From Pedobacter sp. PLR (GTDB lineage: Bacteria; Bacteroidota; Bacteroidia; Sphingobacteriales; Sphingobacteriaceae), in assembly GCF_026239675.1 (NCBI RefSeq), contig NZ_JAPIVQ010000007.1, positions 124,001 through 188,000 of the forward strand: a stretch of DNA of 64,000 nt. Reading direction: 5' to 3'. The notes under the pieces are model-generated. The model was not told the DNA's origin, ran no database searches, and saw nothing but the letters and a program-made list of their open reading frames with translations. The translations under genes were made by a program, and so were the position numbers. The stretch's first letter is position 1, and each line of letters starts with the position of its first letter. This document shows positions 7,698 to 15,442 of this stretch, in pieces.

Positions 7698-8618
7698 ATG
7701 AGCCTGATAATCATAGGGACTGTGGCATTTGATGCTATTGAAACTCCCTTCGGAAAAACAGATAAGATAGTCGGAGGAGCCGCTACTTATGCAAGTTTAG
7801 CTGCATCTTACTTCTATGATAAGGTAAAAATCGTCGCAGTTGTTGGTGATGACTTCCATAAAGAAGACATTGACACCTTTAATGCACACGGAATTGATAC
7901 CGAAGGATTACAAATAAAAGAGGGAGAAAAATCTTTCTTCTGGTCAGGAAAATACCACAACGACATGAACAGCAGAGACACTTTAGTCACTGAATTAAAT
8001 GTATTGGCGGATTTTGATCCGATCATTCCTGAAAATTACCAGGACTGTGAGTACCTGATGCTGGGTAACCTTACCCCGATCATTCAGCGTACCGTGATCG
8101 AAAGATTAAAAAACAGACCGAAACTAATCGTTTTAGATACCATGAACTTCTGGATGGACATCATGATGGATGATCTGTTGGAAACCATCAAACTGGTAGA
8201 CGTATTGACTATTAATGATGAAGAAGCCCGTCAACTATCAGGAGAATACTCTTTGGTGAAAGCTGCGGAGAAAATCCTGACAATGGGTCCAAAATACCTG
8301 ATCATTAAAAAAGGTGAACATGGTGCATTGTTATTCCATGAAGATAAAATATTCTCTGCACCGGCATTACCATTGGCAGAAGTATTTGATCCAACCGGAG
8401 CCGGAGATACTTTCGCAGGTGGTTTCATTGGCTATTTAGCAAAAGTAGGTACCATAAACTTCAACAATATGAAGAATGCAATTATCTACGGTTCTGCTTT
8501 AGCTTCTTTCTGCGTAGAGAAATTCGGAACAGAAAAAATCCTTAACCTGACAGACGAAGAAGTAGCTGACCGTATTCAGGAGTTCGTGAAACTAAGCTCA
8601 TTTACAATTGACGCTTAA
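7698..8618 (+). CDS. PfkB-family carbohydrate/nucleoside kinase
   Basis: 306 residues of the ribokinase (PfkB) fold. The substrate-binding start includes VGGAATYASLAASYF, which matches PfkB signature 1. The C-terminal signature DPTGAGDTFAGG carries the catalytic base Asp237, and NDEEARQLSG lies before it. The enzyme should phosphorylate a sugar or nucleoside hydroxyl with ATP in the cytoplasm; the substrate cannot be read from sequence. It stands alone, between tRNA-Asn on the other strand and a strong terminator, so there is no operon context to narrow the substrate. Highly similar stand-alone PfkB kinases are common in Bacteroidota genomes, which suggests a housekeeping role. Confidence 0.9.
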   Translation: MSLIIIGTVAFDAIETPFGKTDKIVGGAATYASLAASYFYDKVKIVAVVGDDFHKEDIDTFNAHGIDTEGLQIKEGEKSFFWSGKYHNDMNSRDTLVTELNVLADFDPIIPENYQDCEYLMLGNLTPIIQRTVIERLKNRPKLIVLDTMNFWMDIMMDDLLETIKLVDVLTINDEEARQLSGEYSLVKAAEKILTMGPKYLIIKKGEHGALLFHEDKIFSAPALPLAEVFDPTGAGDTFAGGFIGYLAKVGTINFNNMKNAIIYGSALASFCVEKFGTEKILNLTDEEVADRIQEFVKLSSFTIDA

Positions 8619-8650
8619 TCAATAGTAGCAAGCAATTGTGAAAACAAAAA

Positions 8651-8688
8651 ACGGAGTGCTGAACTGGACTGAGCACTCCGTTTTTTTT
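8651..8688 (+). terminator. Terminator after PfkB kinase
   Basis: ACGGAGTGCT and AGCACTCCGT form a perfect 10-bp stem, followed by eight T. It is convergent with the cytochrome b5-like gene. Confidence 0.85.
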
Positions 8689-8715
8689 ATGAATTAGAAT
8701 TCTAATAAAAGGCTT

Positions 8716-8946
8716 TTATAATTTCCCTACTACCCTAAACTTCTCAAAAACGCTTTCCGTATGCGGAGCATCAGCGAGTTCTTCCGTCAGGTCTTGTCCT
8801 GCCCAATGCTCATAATGTTTCCCATTGCGCCATAAACGGCTTTCAGTAACATCATAGATCAGCCCGAGATAGGCTACCCAGATTTCCGGTTTATCCTGTC
8901 CGTTGCGCAAAGCCAATTGTTGTTTCGTATAAACCGTCAACTCCAT
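8716..8946 (-). CDS. Cytochrome b5-like heme/steroid-binding domain protein
   Basis: 76 residues, a stand-alone cytochrome b5-like domain of the short bacterial kind. It has the family line-up: LALRNGQDKPEIWVAYLG, then YDVTESRLWRNGKHYEHWAGQDLT, then the APHTES turn and a final VVGKL. Histidines 44, 47 and 62 are the candidate heme ligands. The classical HPGG is absent, as usual for this short group. The start codon overlaps the stop of the lycopene cyclase gene (TAATG), so translation is probably coupled. That pairing suggests electron delivery or a binding role in membrane isoprenoid chemistry, which is inference. There is no signal peptide, so it should be cytoplasmic. Confidence 0.8.
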   Translation of the reverse strand: MELTVYTKQQLALRNGQDKPEIWVAYLGLIYDVTESRLWRNGKHYEHWAGQDLTEELADAPHTESVFEKFRVVGKL

Positions 8947-9617
8947 TACGCTTTAGACTTGCTTTTGAACCATTCAAAAAGATAAACGCTCATCAGCAGC
9001 ATCGCCATAAAATAAAAGTGACTTTCAAAAGGAATCGCTCCGATTCTTAAATCCAGCGTGTCCATATAAGTGATCACCGGAAGCGTAGTCATGATCCCGT
9101 AGGCCAGATAGAAGAACAGTAAAGAAGCCAGGTAGCCACGGTAAAACCGATAACTAAACCGCCGTTTATTGAGGTATTCAATATAAAGAATCAAGACGAA
9201 CAACATCCCAAAAGTAAGCGTGCTGTACAATTTAAGATGCGCAAAAAACAACATCGCAATACAGATACCTAACATCAGGTTACTCATAGAAAGACTGAAC
9301 TTATCCAGGCCATTCTCCGGAAAAAACACATTTAAACTTTGATAAATGGCAATTCCTGCAAGGCAGCTCGTCAGGTAAAAAACACACTCTTCTATGGGTA
9401 TAATCCAAAGTTTGGTCCCCGATAAATAAGCGGGATTAAACACCCAGGCACCAAAAATCACAAAAAGTGTGGCAAAAAAAGAGAAGATCAATGCGGTAAT
9501 GACAACTGCCGGAAGGGCAAATTTTATCGTTTGGTAGAAGTTTGTTTTTTTAACAAAGAGCAGCAGGATTGGAATCACCAGGATGCCTAAAGCCAGCAAC
9601 AGATAAGTAAGGTTCAT
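8946..9617 (-). CDS. Lycopene cyclase (CrtYcd-type fused membrane protein)
   Basis: 223 residues with about seven transmembrane helices. It has the lycopene cyclase domain pattern GAWVFNPAYLSGTKLWIIPIEECVFYL (residues about 56-82), whose P-I-E-E is the catalytic signature. A weaker second copy near the C-terminus reads IGAIPFESHFYFMAML. The two copies correspond to the fused CrtYc and CrtYd halves. The enzyme closes the beta-ionone rings of lycopene on the way to beta-carotene and zeaxanthin in the inner membrane. No phytoene synthase, desaturase or hydroxylase is in the window. The second-half motif has Ser where Asp or Glu is often seen, so activity is not certain. Confidence 0.82.
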   Translation of the reverse strand: MNLTYLLLALGILVIPILLLFVKKTNFYQTIKFALPAVVITALIFSFFATLFVIFGAWVFNPAYLSGTKLWIIPIEECVFYLTSCLAGIAIYQSLNVFFPENGLDKFSLSMSNLMLGICIAMLFFAHLKLYSTLTFGMLFVLILYIEYLNKRRFSYRFYRGYLASLLFFYLAYGIMTTLPVITYMDTLDLRIGAIPFESHFYFMAMLLMSVYLFEWFKSKSKA

Positions 9618-9687
9618 TTATTAATTAGTTAAGCCCAAAAATATGATTTTGACCTCAGTTACCAATTTTCTTTTTTCCCTCAACAAA

Positions 9688-9720
9688 AAAACGCCTTAAC
9701 GTAGGCGTTAAGGCGTTTTA
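9688..9720 (-). terminator. Terminator after ECF sigma factor (bidirectional)
   Basis: ACGCCTTAACG and CGTTAAGGCGT form a perfect 11-bp stem around TAGG, with A/T runs on both sides. It lies between the sigma factor stop and the lycopene cyclase start and separates the two transcripts. Confidence 0.85.
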
Positions 9721-9739
9721 AATAACGTTCCCAATGGAA

Positions 9740-10270
9740 TTACATGATTTCTGCACCTAAAATCTCTTTAGAATAAGTCTTTAGATATTTTTTAAGGATC
9801 TGGCGGGCAACATGAATTCTGGTTTTTACAGTACCAATTGGAATATCTAAGATCTCCGCAATTTCATGGTATTTATAACCTTCAAAGTATTTAATGAATG
9901 GCACATAATACTCTGGTTGAAGCGTGGCTAAAGCTTTATTGATATCGCCTATAATGAACTTACTATCGCTGGTGTTTTTGGAAGCACTATAGTGCAGATT
10001 AGCGGAAGAAATATCGTCTGATTTGGTTATTAAAGCATTAGTTTTCACTAAGCGTCTGTAATTATTGATAAAGGTGTTTTTCATGATGGTGAACAACCAT
10101 CCTTTTAAATTGGTACCTTCTTTAAATTTACTGTAATAGGTTACAGCTTTCAACATTGTGTCCTGTACTAAGTCATTTGCATCCTCAATATCTTTAGTAA
10201 AATTTAAAGCGAATGACTGCAACGAAACAGAATGATCGTTTAGTTGGAGGTTGAATTCATTTTTTGTCAT
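9740..10270 (-). CDS. ECF RNA polymerase sigma factor
   Basis: 176 residues with only regions 2 and 4, the plan of extracytoplasmic-function sigma factors. Region 2 includes DIEDANDLVQDTMLKA and the -10 recognition helix around NLKGWLFTIMKNTFINNYRR. Region 4 contains HEIAEILDIPIGTVKTRIHVAR, a clear helix-turn-helix. No anti-sigma gene follows; the next gene downstream on the strand, after a strong terminator, is lycopene cyclase. Related sigma factors in Bacteroidota often sit beside carotenoid genes and MerR regulators. A link to light or oxidative stress is therefore plausible but rests on general knowledge, not on the sequence. Confidence 0.9.
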   Translation of the reverse strand: MTKNEFNLQLNDHSVSLQSFALNFTKDIEDANDLVQDTMLKAVTYYSKFKEGTNLKGWLFTIMKNTFINNYRRLVKTNALITKSDDISSANLHYSASKNTSDSKFIIGDINKALATLQPEYYVPFIKYFEGYKYHEIAEILDIPIGTVKTRIHVARQILKKYLKTYSKEILGAEIM

Positions 10271-10439
10271 AATGTTTTAAGTTTTAAGGTTAAAAAGGCA
10301 AACAAACAAAGATTTATGAGTGGCGCTCGCTAGTTTGTTTAATCTTACACACCAAATGCTATACAACATTAGTACCAAAAAATCAATAGCAATATTAAGA
10401 AATTGTTTTTCGGGGTTGGCTATGACAAAGAGCCCTGTG

Positions 10440-11456
10440 TCACAAAATATTTACTTCTCTTTCTAACCGCACACCAAACTTGGCCTCAACGGTATTTATA
10501 ATGTTTTCTGAAAAACTGTACACTTCCTGTCCAGTAGCCTGTCCATGGTTGACCAATACCAGTGCCTGATTCTTCCAGGTTCCTGTTTGCCCAACTACTT
10601 TACCTTTAAACCCACATTGCTCAATTAACCAGCCTGCGGCAAGCTTTACTTTATCAGGAGGCACTTGATAATGAACCACTTCAGGGAAAGCTTCGTAAAC
10701 CTTTTTAAAATCAGAAGTTGCAATTACAGGATTTTTAAAGAAACTACCTGCATTCCCAATAGTTGTAGGATCAGGCAGTTTGCTTACGCGGATATGGGCT
10801 ACCACAGCAGATACATCGGCGATCGTTGGTGTGCTGATACCACGATTGGCCAGCTCCTCCTGAATCGCTCCATATTGTGTGTTAATTTTCGCTACACGAC
10901 TTAAACGGAAACGTACCTCAGTAATCAGGTATTGCCCTTTTAACTCATTTTTGAAAATGCTGTCGCGATAACCGAACTGGCAATCAGCATGGCTAAACGA
11001 CCTCGATCTGCCGGTACTTAACTCCGTACCTGTACAAGATTCGAACACATCTTTCAATTCTACGCCATAAGCACCAATATTTTGTATTGGCGAAGCGCCT
11101 ACTGTACCCGGAATCAGGCTCAGGTTTTCTACTCCTGCATACCCATGTTGCACACAATAGTTGACAAAATCATTCCAGACCACGCCAGCCCCTGCAGTTA
11201 CGATCACCTCATCCCCATCAACTACCGCTGAAATACCTGGAATACTCACTTTAACCGCCAATCCTTCAAAATCTTTGGTAAACAACAGATTGCTCCCACC
11301 CCCTAAAATCAACAAAGGCTGTGTTTTGAGCAGCGCTGAGGCCAGCAGTTCCTGCAAGTCTGAAGGAGTAACTACCTCTGCGAAATAAAGGGCCTTAACA
11401 GCGATACCAAACGTATTATAAGGTTTTAATGAAGTGTGTTGTTGGAAGATGGTCAT
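10440..11456 (-). CDS. murB: UDP-N-acetylenolpyruvoylglucosamine reductase
   Basis: 338 residues, the length of the type I (E. coli-like) MurB. It reduces UDP-GlcNAc-enolpyruvate to UDP-MurNAc with NADPH and FAD, the second committed step of peptidoglycan precursor synthesis in the cytoplasm. The FAD-binding stretch LILGGGSNLLF, the IPGTVGASPIQNIGAYG block and the proton-donor serine Ser238 in GNAGSFFKNP are all present. So is the C-terminal catalytic glutamate Glu334 (REVNIL end). The gene stands alone rather than in a dcw cluster. A good -7 box lies 31-38 bases upstream. Confidence 0.96.
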   Translation of the reverse strand: MTIFQQHTSLKPYNTFGIAVKALYFAEVVTPSDLQELLASALLKTQPLLILGGGSNLLFTKDFEGLAVKVSIPGISAVVDGDEVIVTAGAGVVWNDFVNYCVQHGYAGVENLSLIPGTVGASPIQNIGAYGVELKDVFESCTGTELSTGRSRSFSHADCQFGYRDSIFKNELKGQYLITEVRFRLSRVAKINTQYGAIQEELANRGISTPTIADVSAVVAHIRVSKLPDPTTIGNAGSFFKNPVIATSDFKKVYEAFPEVVHYQVPPDKVKLAAGWLIEQCGFKGKVVGQTGTWKNQALVLVNHGQATGQEVYSFSENIINTVEAKFGVRLEREVNIL

Positions 11457-11486
11457 AGTTAAAATGAACTGATTTGCTATAGTCTA

Positions 11487-11494
11487 CAAATGTA
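11487..11494 (-). promoter_or_regulatory. -7 box of murB
   Basis: On the minus strand TACATTTG matches TAnnTTTG, about 30 bases before the murB start codon. Confidence 0.5.
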
Positions 11495-11607
11495 ATTGTT
11501 CGGGAGGGGAATCAACATGATTAAATAAATATTTAAAAAAATTGACTATTTTTCGTCTCTACTGTGTAAAAAGCAAGTTTATTCAGAAAGGAGAACAAGA
11601 AATTTAA

Positions 11608-12222
11608 ATGGAAAATCAGGATAAAAAGAGAATTTTAATTATTGAGGCAGCTTTAAAGCGTTTTGCCCATTATGGTCTGGCAAAAACAACCATGACTGAA
11701 ATCGCAAAAGACATCTCTTTCTCAAAAGCATTACTCTATTACTATTTTCCTGACAAACTAAGCCTCTATGTAAGTGCGATAGAACACCTCATGCAAATCA
11801 TCAGCAGAGATCTGGTAAAGTCTATCGACAAAACAAAAACTGCTACTGAAGGCGTCCTTAAACTGCTACAAAAAAGACAGGCCTTCATTCAGAAATACTA
11901 CAACATCCTCGAATCCAGCCAGATCATAGGCAATGAACTTCCGGAAAACCTGGCGGAGAAATTCCACAAAGCAAGAACTTTTGAATTCATCATTATTGGC
12001 TCCTTATTTAGCCGTGGTGTGGCCAGTAAAGAGTTCTTCATGACCGATACCAAACTAGCTACCGAAATATTTATTGATGCCTTAGCAGGTATTCATTTCA
12101 ATATCCTCTCTAAGGATAAAAGCATGTTCCCCGGAAAAGAACAGTTCAAACTGATCTTTCAAAAAGAGAAAATGTTTGCGGATATCTTTTTAGACGGGCT
12201 AAAAACTAAACCACAACCTTAA
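11608..12222 (+). CDS. TetR-family regulator 1
   Basis: 204 residues. The N-terminal TetR helix-turn-helix (about 8-55) reads IIEAALKRFAHYG, then TTMTEIAKDI and SKALLYYYFPDK. The remainder is an all-helical ligand-binding and dimerisation domain with no family-specific signature. It is the first of two tandem TetR genes in front of a tripartite efflux operon. Its N-terminal 45 residues are about half identical to those of the second, so they probably arose by duplication. The likely role is repression of itself or of the efflux genes until a toxic ligand binds. The start is preceded by AAAGGAG about 15 bases upstream. Confidence 0.88.
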   Translation: MENQDKKRILIIEAALKRFAHYGLAKTTMTEIAKDISFSKALLYYYFPDKLSLYVSAIEHLMQIISRDLVKSIDKTKTATEGVLKLLQKRQAFIQKYYNILESSQIIGNELPENLAEKFHKARTFEFIIIGSLFSRGVASKEFFMTDTKLATEIFIDALAGIHFNILSKDKSMFPGKEQFKLIFQKEKMFADIFLDGLKTKPQP

Positions 12223-12256
12223 ACACGCCCCGACCACAACACTTTGTCATCTTAAA

Positions 12257-12295
12257 GTAAGTTTCCCTGGATTTTCATGACAAAATCCAACTTAC
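12257..12295. promoter_or_regulatory. Nested inverted repeat, candidate TetR operator
   Basis: GTAAGTT (12257-12263) and GGATTTT (12269-12275) are mirrored exactly by AAAATCC (12282-12288) and AACTTAC (12289-12295), with CATGAC in the centre. No T-run follows, so it is not a terminator. It ends 14 bases before the -7 box at 12309 and would cover the -33 region of the second TetR gene. Confidence 0.45.
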
Positions 12296-12308
12296 GGAAT
12301 TATGGTAG

Positions 12309-12316
12309 TATTTTTG
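12309..12316 (+). promoter_or_regulatory. -7 box of TetR gene 2 / efflux operon
   Basis: TATTTTTG matches TAnnTTTG, 39 bases before the ATG at 12355. It is close enough to the inverted repeat at 12257-12295 for repression by a bound TetR dimer. Confidence 0.5.
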
Positions 12317-12354
12317 ACTGTAGAAATAAAAAAGTCAGAAAGTAAAAAAGTAGA

Positions 12355-12960
12355 ATGGTAGAGACAGACAAAAAAAGGGAATTGATTATTGAGGGTGCGA
12401 TCAAGCGATTTATTCATTACGGCATCAACAAAACCACAATGAACGAAATAGCAGACGATTTATCCGTCTCTAAGCCTTCCCTGTACTATTATTTCCCTGA
12501 TAAAAGCAGTCTGATATTAGGTGTAATTGAGAAAGTTTTCTCCGACTACTTCGAAATGATGGAAAAAGATCAGGCTTCCAAAAACACGCTGGAAGAGTGT
12601 TTAGCTGCTTTCGTAGAAATCAGACACCGCTTTTTCCAGAAGTATTATATGCTGCACCTTTCAGGTGGCAGTCCGGATGCCTCCTTAAACTCGGATGCGC
12701 TCAGAGCCGCATTCCTTACCATGAAAGCCAAAAACGAAGATTTTCATGCGCAGGTTTTACAACGTGCCGTAGACAAAGGCGAAATCGCTCCTGTAGACGT
12801 CCAGAAAATAGCAGAACTGTATCTGGACAGTCAGGCAGGAATCACCTCGCTATGCCTACTCCATGGCAATAAAGAATTGTTTCCAAGCAAAAAAGAAATG
12901 AAAACCATTCTGGAGAAACAACACAGCTTATCAAAGATATTTATCAAAGGATTAAAATAA
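12355..12960 (+). CDS. TetR-family regulator 2 (efflux operon regulator)
   Basis: 201 residues. The helix-turn-helix (about 6-52) reads IIEGAIKRFIHYG, TTMNEIADDLSVSKPSLYYYFPDK, close to the preceding TetR. The C-terminal ligand domain contains no recognisable substrate signature. It is followed by the TolC-family gene after only 48 bases and is probably the first gene of that operon, so it is the better candidate for the efflux repressor. The promoter region in front of it contains a -7 box and a nested inverted repeat. What it senses is unknown. Confidence 0.88.
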   Translation: MVETDKKRELIIEGAIKRFIHYGINKTTMNEIADDLSVSKPSLYYYFPDKSSLILGVIEKVFSDYFEMMEKDQASKNTLEECLAAFVEIRHRFFQKYYMLHLSGGSPDASLNSDALRAAFLTMKAKNEDFHAQVLQRAVDKGEIAPVDVQKIAELYLDSQAGITSLCLLHGNKELFPSKKEMKTILEKQHSLSKIFIKGLK

Positions 12961-13008
12961 CAGACACTTTAAATAACAGAGAATCATAGACCAAAAATTA
13001 TAATAAAC

Positions 13009-14343
13009 ATGAATACTATAATTAAACAGGTAAGACTGATCCCACTACTGCTGCTGGGATTGTTATTATCTAATGTAGCAAGCGCTCAGCAAACGCTGAA
13101 TCTCAAAGACGCCCTAAACTACGCCATTCAAAACAGCGCAAATTCGCGCAAGGCGAAACTGGATATAGAAGGAGGCCGTTATAAAACAGAGGAAATCAGA
13201 GCTCAGGCACTTCCAACAGTAACAGGAAATGCAGGATTAACCTATAACCCTGTAGTTGGACAACTGGTAGTCGGACCGGATTTATCCTTCCCAATGGGTA
13301 GAGCATGGAACTCAAATGCCGGAATTCAATTGAATCAGCAGTTATTTAACCAACAGGTTTTTACTGGCTTAAAGGCCGCAAGAACCAGCGAAAGCTATTA
13401 TAATGCCAACGCTGAGTTAACTGACGAACAGATCATTGAGCAGGTAGCCAACAATTACTATCAGGTATTGGTCAACAGACAACAACTAAACGTGATTGAT
13501 ACCAATATCAAAAATGTGAAAGTAGTAGAAAAAATCATTGGCAATCAATATAAAAATGGTTTGGCCAGAAAAATTGATGTAGATAGAATCAAGGTAAACC
13601 TGACCAACCTGGAAACCAGACGTGAGCAAACGCTGAATGCCATCATTCAACTGGAAAACCAATTGAAGTTCTCAATGGGCATGCCGGTAGAAACGGTCAT
13701 CAATTTACCTAAAACGGAATTAGACCGTAACCCAACGCTTCCTACATTATCAGATTCTGTAAACATAGAAGGCAGAACGGAAATGAAGCTGTTAAACATT
13801 CAAAAAGAGCTACTTACTTTGCAACGCAAGGCCTATGTAGCAGAATACTACCCTACGCTTTCCTTAGCTGCAAACTATTCTTACACTGGACAAAGTGATA
13901 AATTTGATTTATTCAAATCCAATGGTAATGCGTTCTGGTACGGTGCCTCAGCAGTTGGCCTGACCTTAAAAGTGCCGATTTTCAATGGTTTCGCTACGCG
14001 TTCCAGAGTTCGTCAGGCAGATGTAGAATTGAAAAAAGCAACAGAAGACAGAAGAGAAACCCGCAATGCGTTAAACCTCTCTTATGAAAATGCAAAGATC
14101 CAATTGAAAAACAGTCTGAACACCATTAATTCTCAACGCGCAAACGTATTGCTTGCTCAGGAGATTTACAACAGCACTCAAAACAATTACAACAACGGTC
14201 TTGCTGCATTAACAGACTTGTTAGATACAGAAAATGCGCTTACTGAAGCACAGAACAGCTATACCCAGGCCTTATTGAACTATAAGATTGCCGAAATACA
14301 ATTAATCAAATCAAACGGAAATATAAAATCACTACTACAATGA
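13009..14343 (+). CDS. TolC-family outer-membrane efflux channel
   Basis: 444 residues with a signal peptide ending at ASAQ (residue 27). Two OEP repeats of long coiled-coil helices and beta-strands follow; typical OEP stretches are LNLKDALNYAIQNS near the start and NNYNNGLAALTDLLDTENALTEAQ near the end. As a trimer it should span the outer membrane and dock onto the adaptor and RND pump encoded immediately downstream. Its stop codon overlaps the adaptor start (ATGA), so the three proteins are probably made together. There is no lipobox cysteine, so unlike OprM it is not lipid-anchored. Confidence 0.93.
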   Translation: MNTIIKQVRLIPLLLLGLLLSNVASAQQTLNLKDALNYAIQNSANSRKAKLDIEGGRYKTEEIRAQALPTVTGNAGLTYNPVVGQLVVGPDLSFPMGRAWNSNAGIQLNQQLFNQQVFTGLKAARTSESYYNANAELTDEQIIEQVANNYYQVLVNRQQLNVIDTNIKNVKVVEKIIGNQYKNGLARKIDVDRIKVNLTNLETRREQTLNAIIQLENQLKFSMGMPVETVINLPKTELDRNPTLPTLSDSVNIEGRTEMKLLNIQKELLTLQRKAYVAEYYPTLSLAANYSYTGQSDKFDLFKSNGNAFWYGASAVGLTLKVPIFNGFATRSRVRQADVELKKATEDRRETRNALNLSYENAKIQLKNSLNTINSQRANVLLAQEIYNSTQNNYNNGLAALTDLLDTENALTEAQNSYTQALLNYKIAEIQLIKSNGNIKSLLQ

Positions 14344-15404
14344 AAAAAGGAATCATTACAGCCTTAGTAATCATAATTGCCATAGTCGGGATCGCCCTGG
14401 TGTTGAAAAACAATAAAAAGAAAAATGCAGAAAAAACGGCAATTGTTGCAGAAGGTAGCGGTGCAATTTCTGTTCGTACAGAAGTAGCGAAAAAAGAAGC
14501 TGTTAACCTTGATTTTAGCGTTAACGGAATCTTTGCACCTATTCAGGAATTGATTTATATGGCGGAAATAGCAGGTCGTGTGACCCATATTTACGTAAAA
14601 GAAGGAGACAGAGTAACTAAAGGTCAGCCATTGGCACGTATTGATGCCGAAATCTTAAATACGGATAAAGAAACCGCAGAAGCAACCCTTCAGAATGCAA
14701 TCAGAGATGAAGCAAGGTATGCGAGCTCTTTCCAGACAGGTGGCGTAACACAACAACAATTAGATCAGGCGAAACTGGCTGTTAAAAATGCCAGATTAAG
14801 ACTACAGAGCTCACAAAAAAGAGTGAGTGATGCCAACATGAGGTCTCCGATCAATGGTGTTGTCAACAAAAAATTCGTGGAAGTTGGTGCCTATGCAAAT
14901 GCTCAGGGTACACAATTGTTCGAACTGGTAGATGTTTCTAAATTGAAACTAAAAGTAAATGTTGACGAATCTCAGGTAGCTAACTTAAAGCTTGGTGATC
15001 AGGTGCCGATCAAAACAACTGTTTTCCCAACTGATAACTTCGAAGGAAAAATCACGTTTATCGCACCAAAAGCTGATGCTTCCCTGAATTTCCCTGTTGA
15101 ACTATTGGTAGAAAACAACAAGAAAAACACGATTAAAGCAGGTATGTACGGTACTGCAATCTTCAAATTCCCACACCTTGCCCCTACGATTATCATCCCT
15201 CGTGGTGCATTCTTCGGTAGTGTGAGTAGCAACCAGATCTTTGTATTAGGTGAAGGAAATAAAGCAGTATTGCGTAAAGTAGTAGCAGGTAGAATCCTTG
15301 GAGAAAACGTTGAAGTGCTGGATGGCCTGAAAGAAGGCGAAACAGTGATCACCAGTGGACAAATCAACTTAGTTGATGGAACGCCGGTTGTTCCTGTAAA
15401 ATAA
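14340..15404 (+). CDS. RND efflux periplasmic adaptor (MFP)
   Basis: 354 residues. An uncleaved N-terminal membrane helix (GIITALVIIIAIVGIALVL) is followed by the barrel-sandwich half GRVTHIYVKEGDRVTKGQPLARID, which aligns with biotinyl/lipoyl-like domains. A short alpha-hairpin (about 110-165) and the second sandwich half MRSPINGVVNKKFVEVGAYA come next, then the beta-barrel and membrane-proximal domains. It links the TolC-type channel to the RND pump in the periplasm. The ATG overlaps the stop of the channel gene by four bases. The short hairpin (about 50 residues) is typical of Bacteroidota HlyD-like adaptors. The substrates are unknown. Confidence 0.93.
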   Translation: MKKGIITALVIIIAIVGIALVLKNNKKKNAEKTAIVAEGSGAISVRTEVAKKEAVNLDFSVNGIFAPIQELIYMAEIAGRVTHIYVKEGDRVTKGQPLARIDAEILNTDKETAEATLQNAIRDEARYASSFQTGGVTQQQLDQAKLAVKNARLRLQSSQKRVSDANMRSPINGVVNKKFVEVGAYANAQGTQLFELVDVSKLKLKVNVDESQVANLKLGDQVPIKTTVFPTDNFEGKITFIAPKADASLNFPVELLVENNKKNTIKAGMYGTAIFKFPHLAPTIIIPRGAFFGSVSSNQIFVLGEGNKAVLRKVVAGRILGENVEVLDGLKEGETVITSGQINLVDGTPVVPVK

Positions 15405-15442
15405 CCAACACTTTAGCATGAATATATAACAAAACTATTCTG

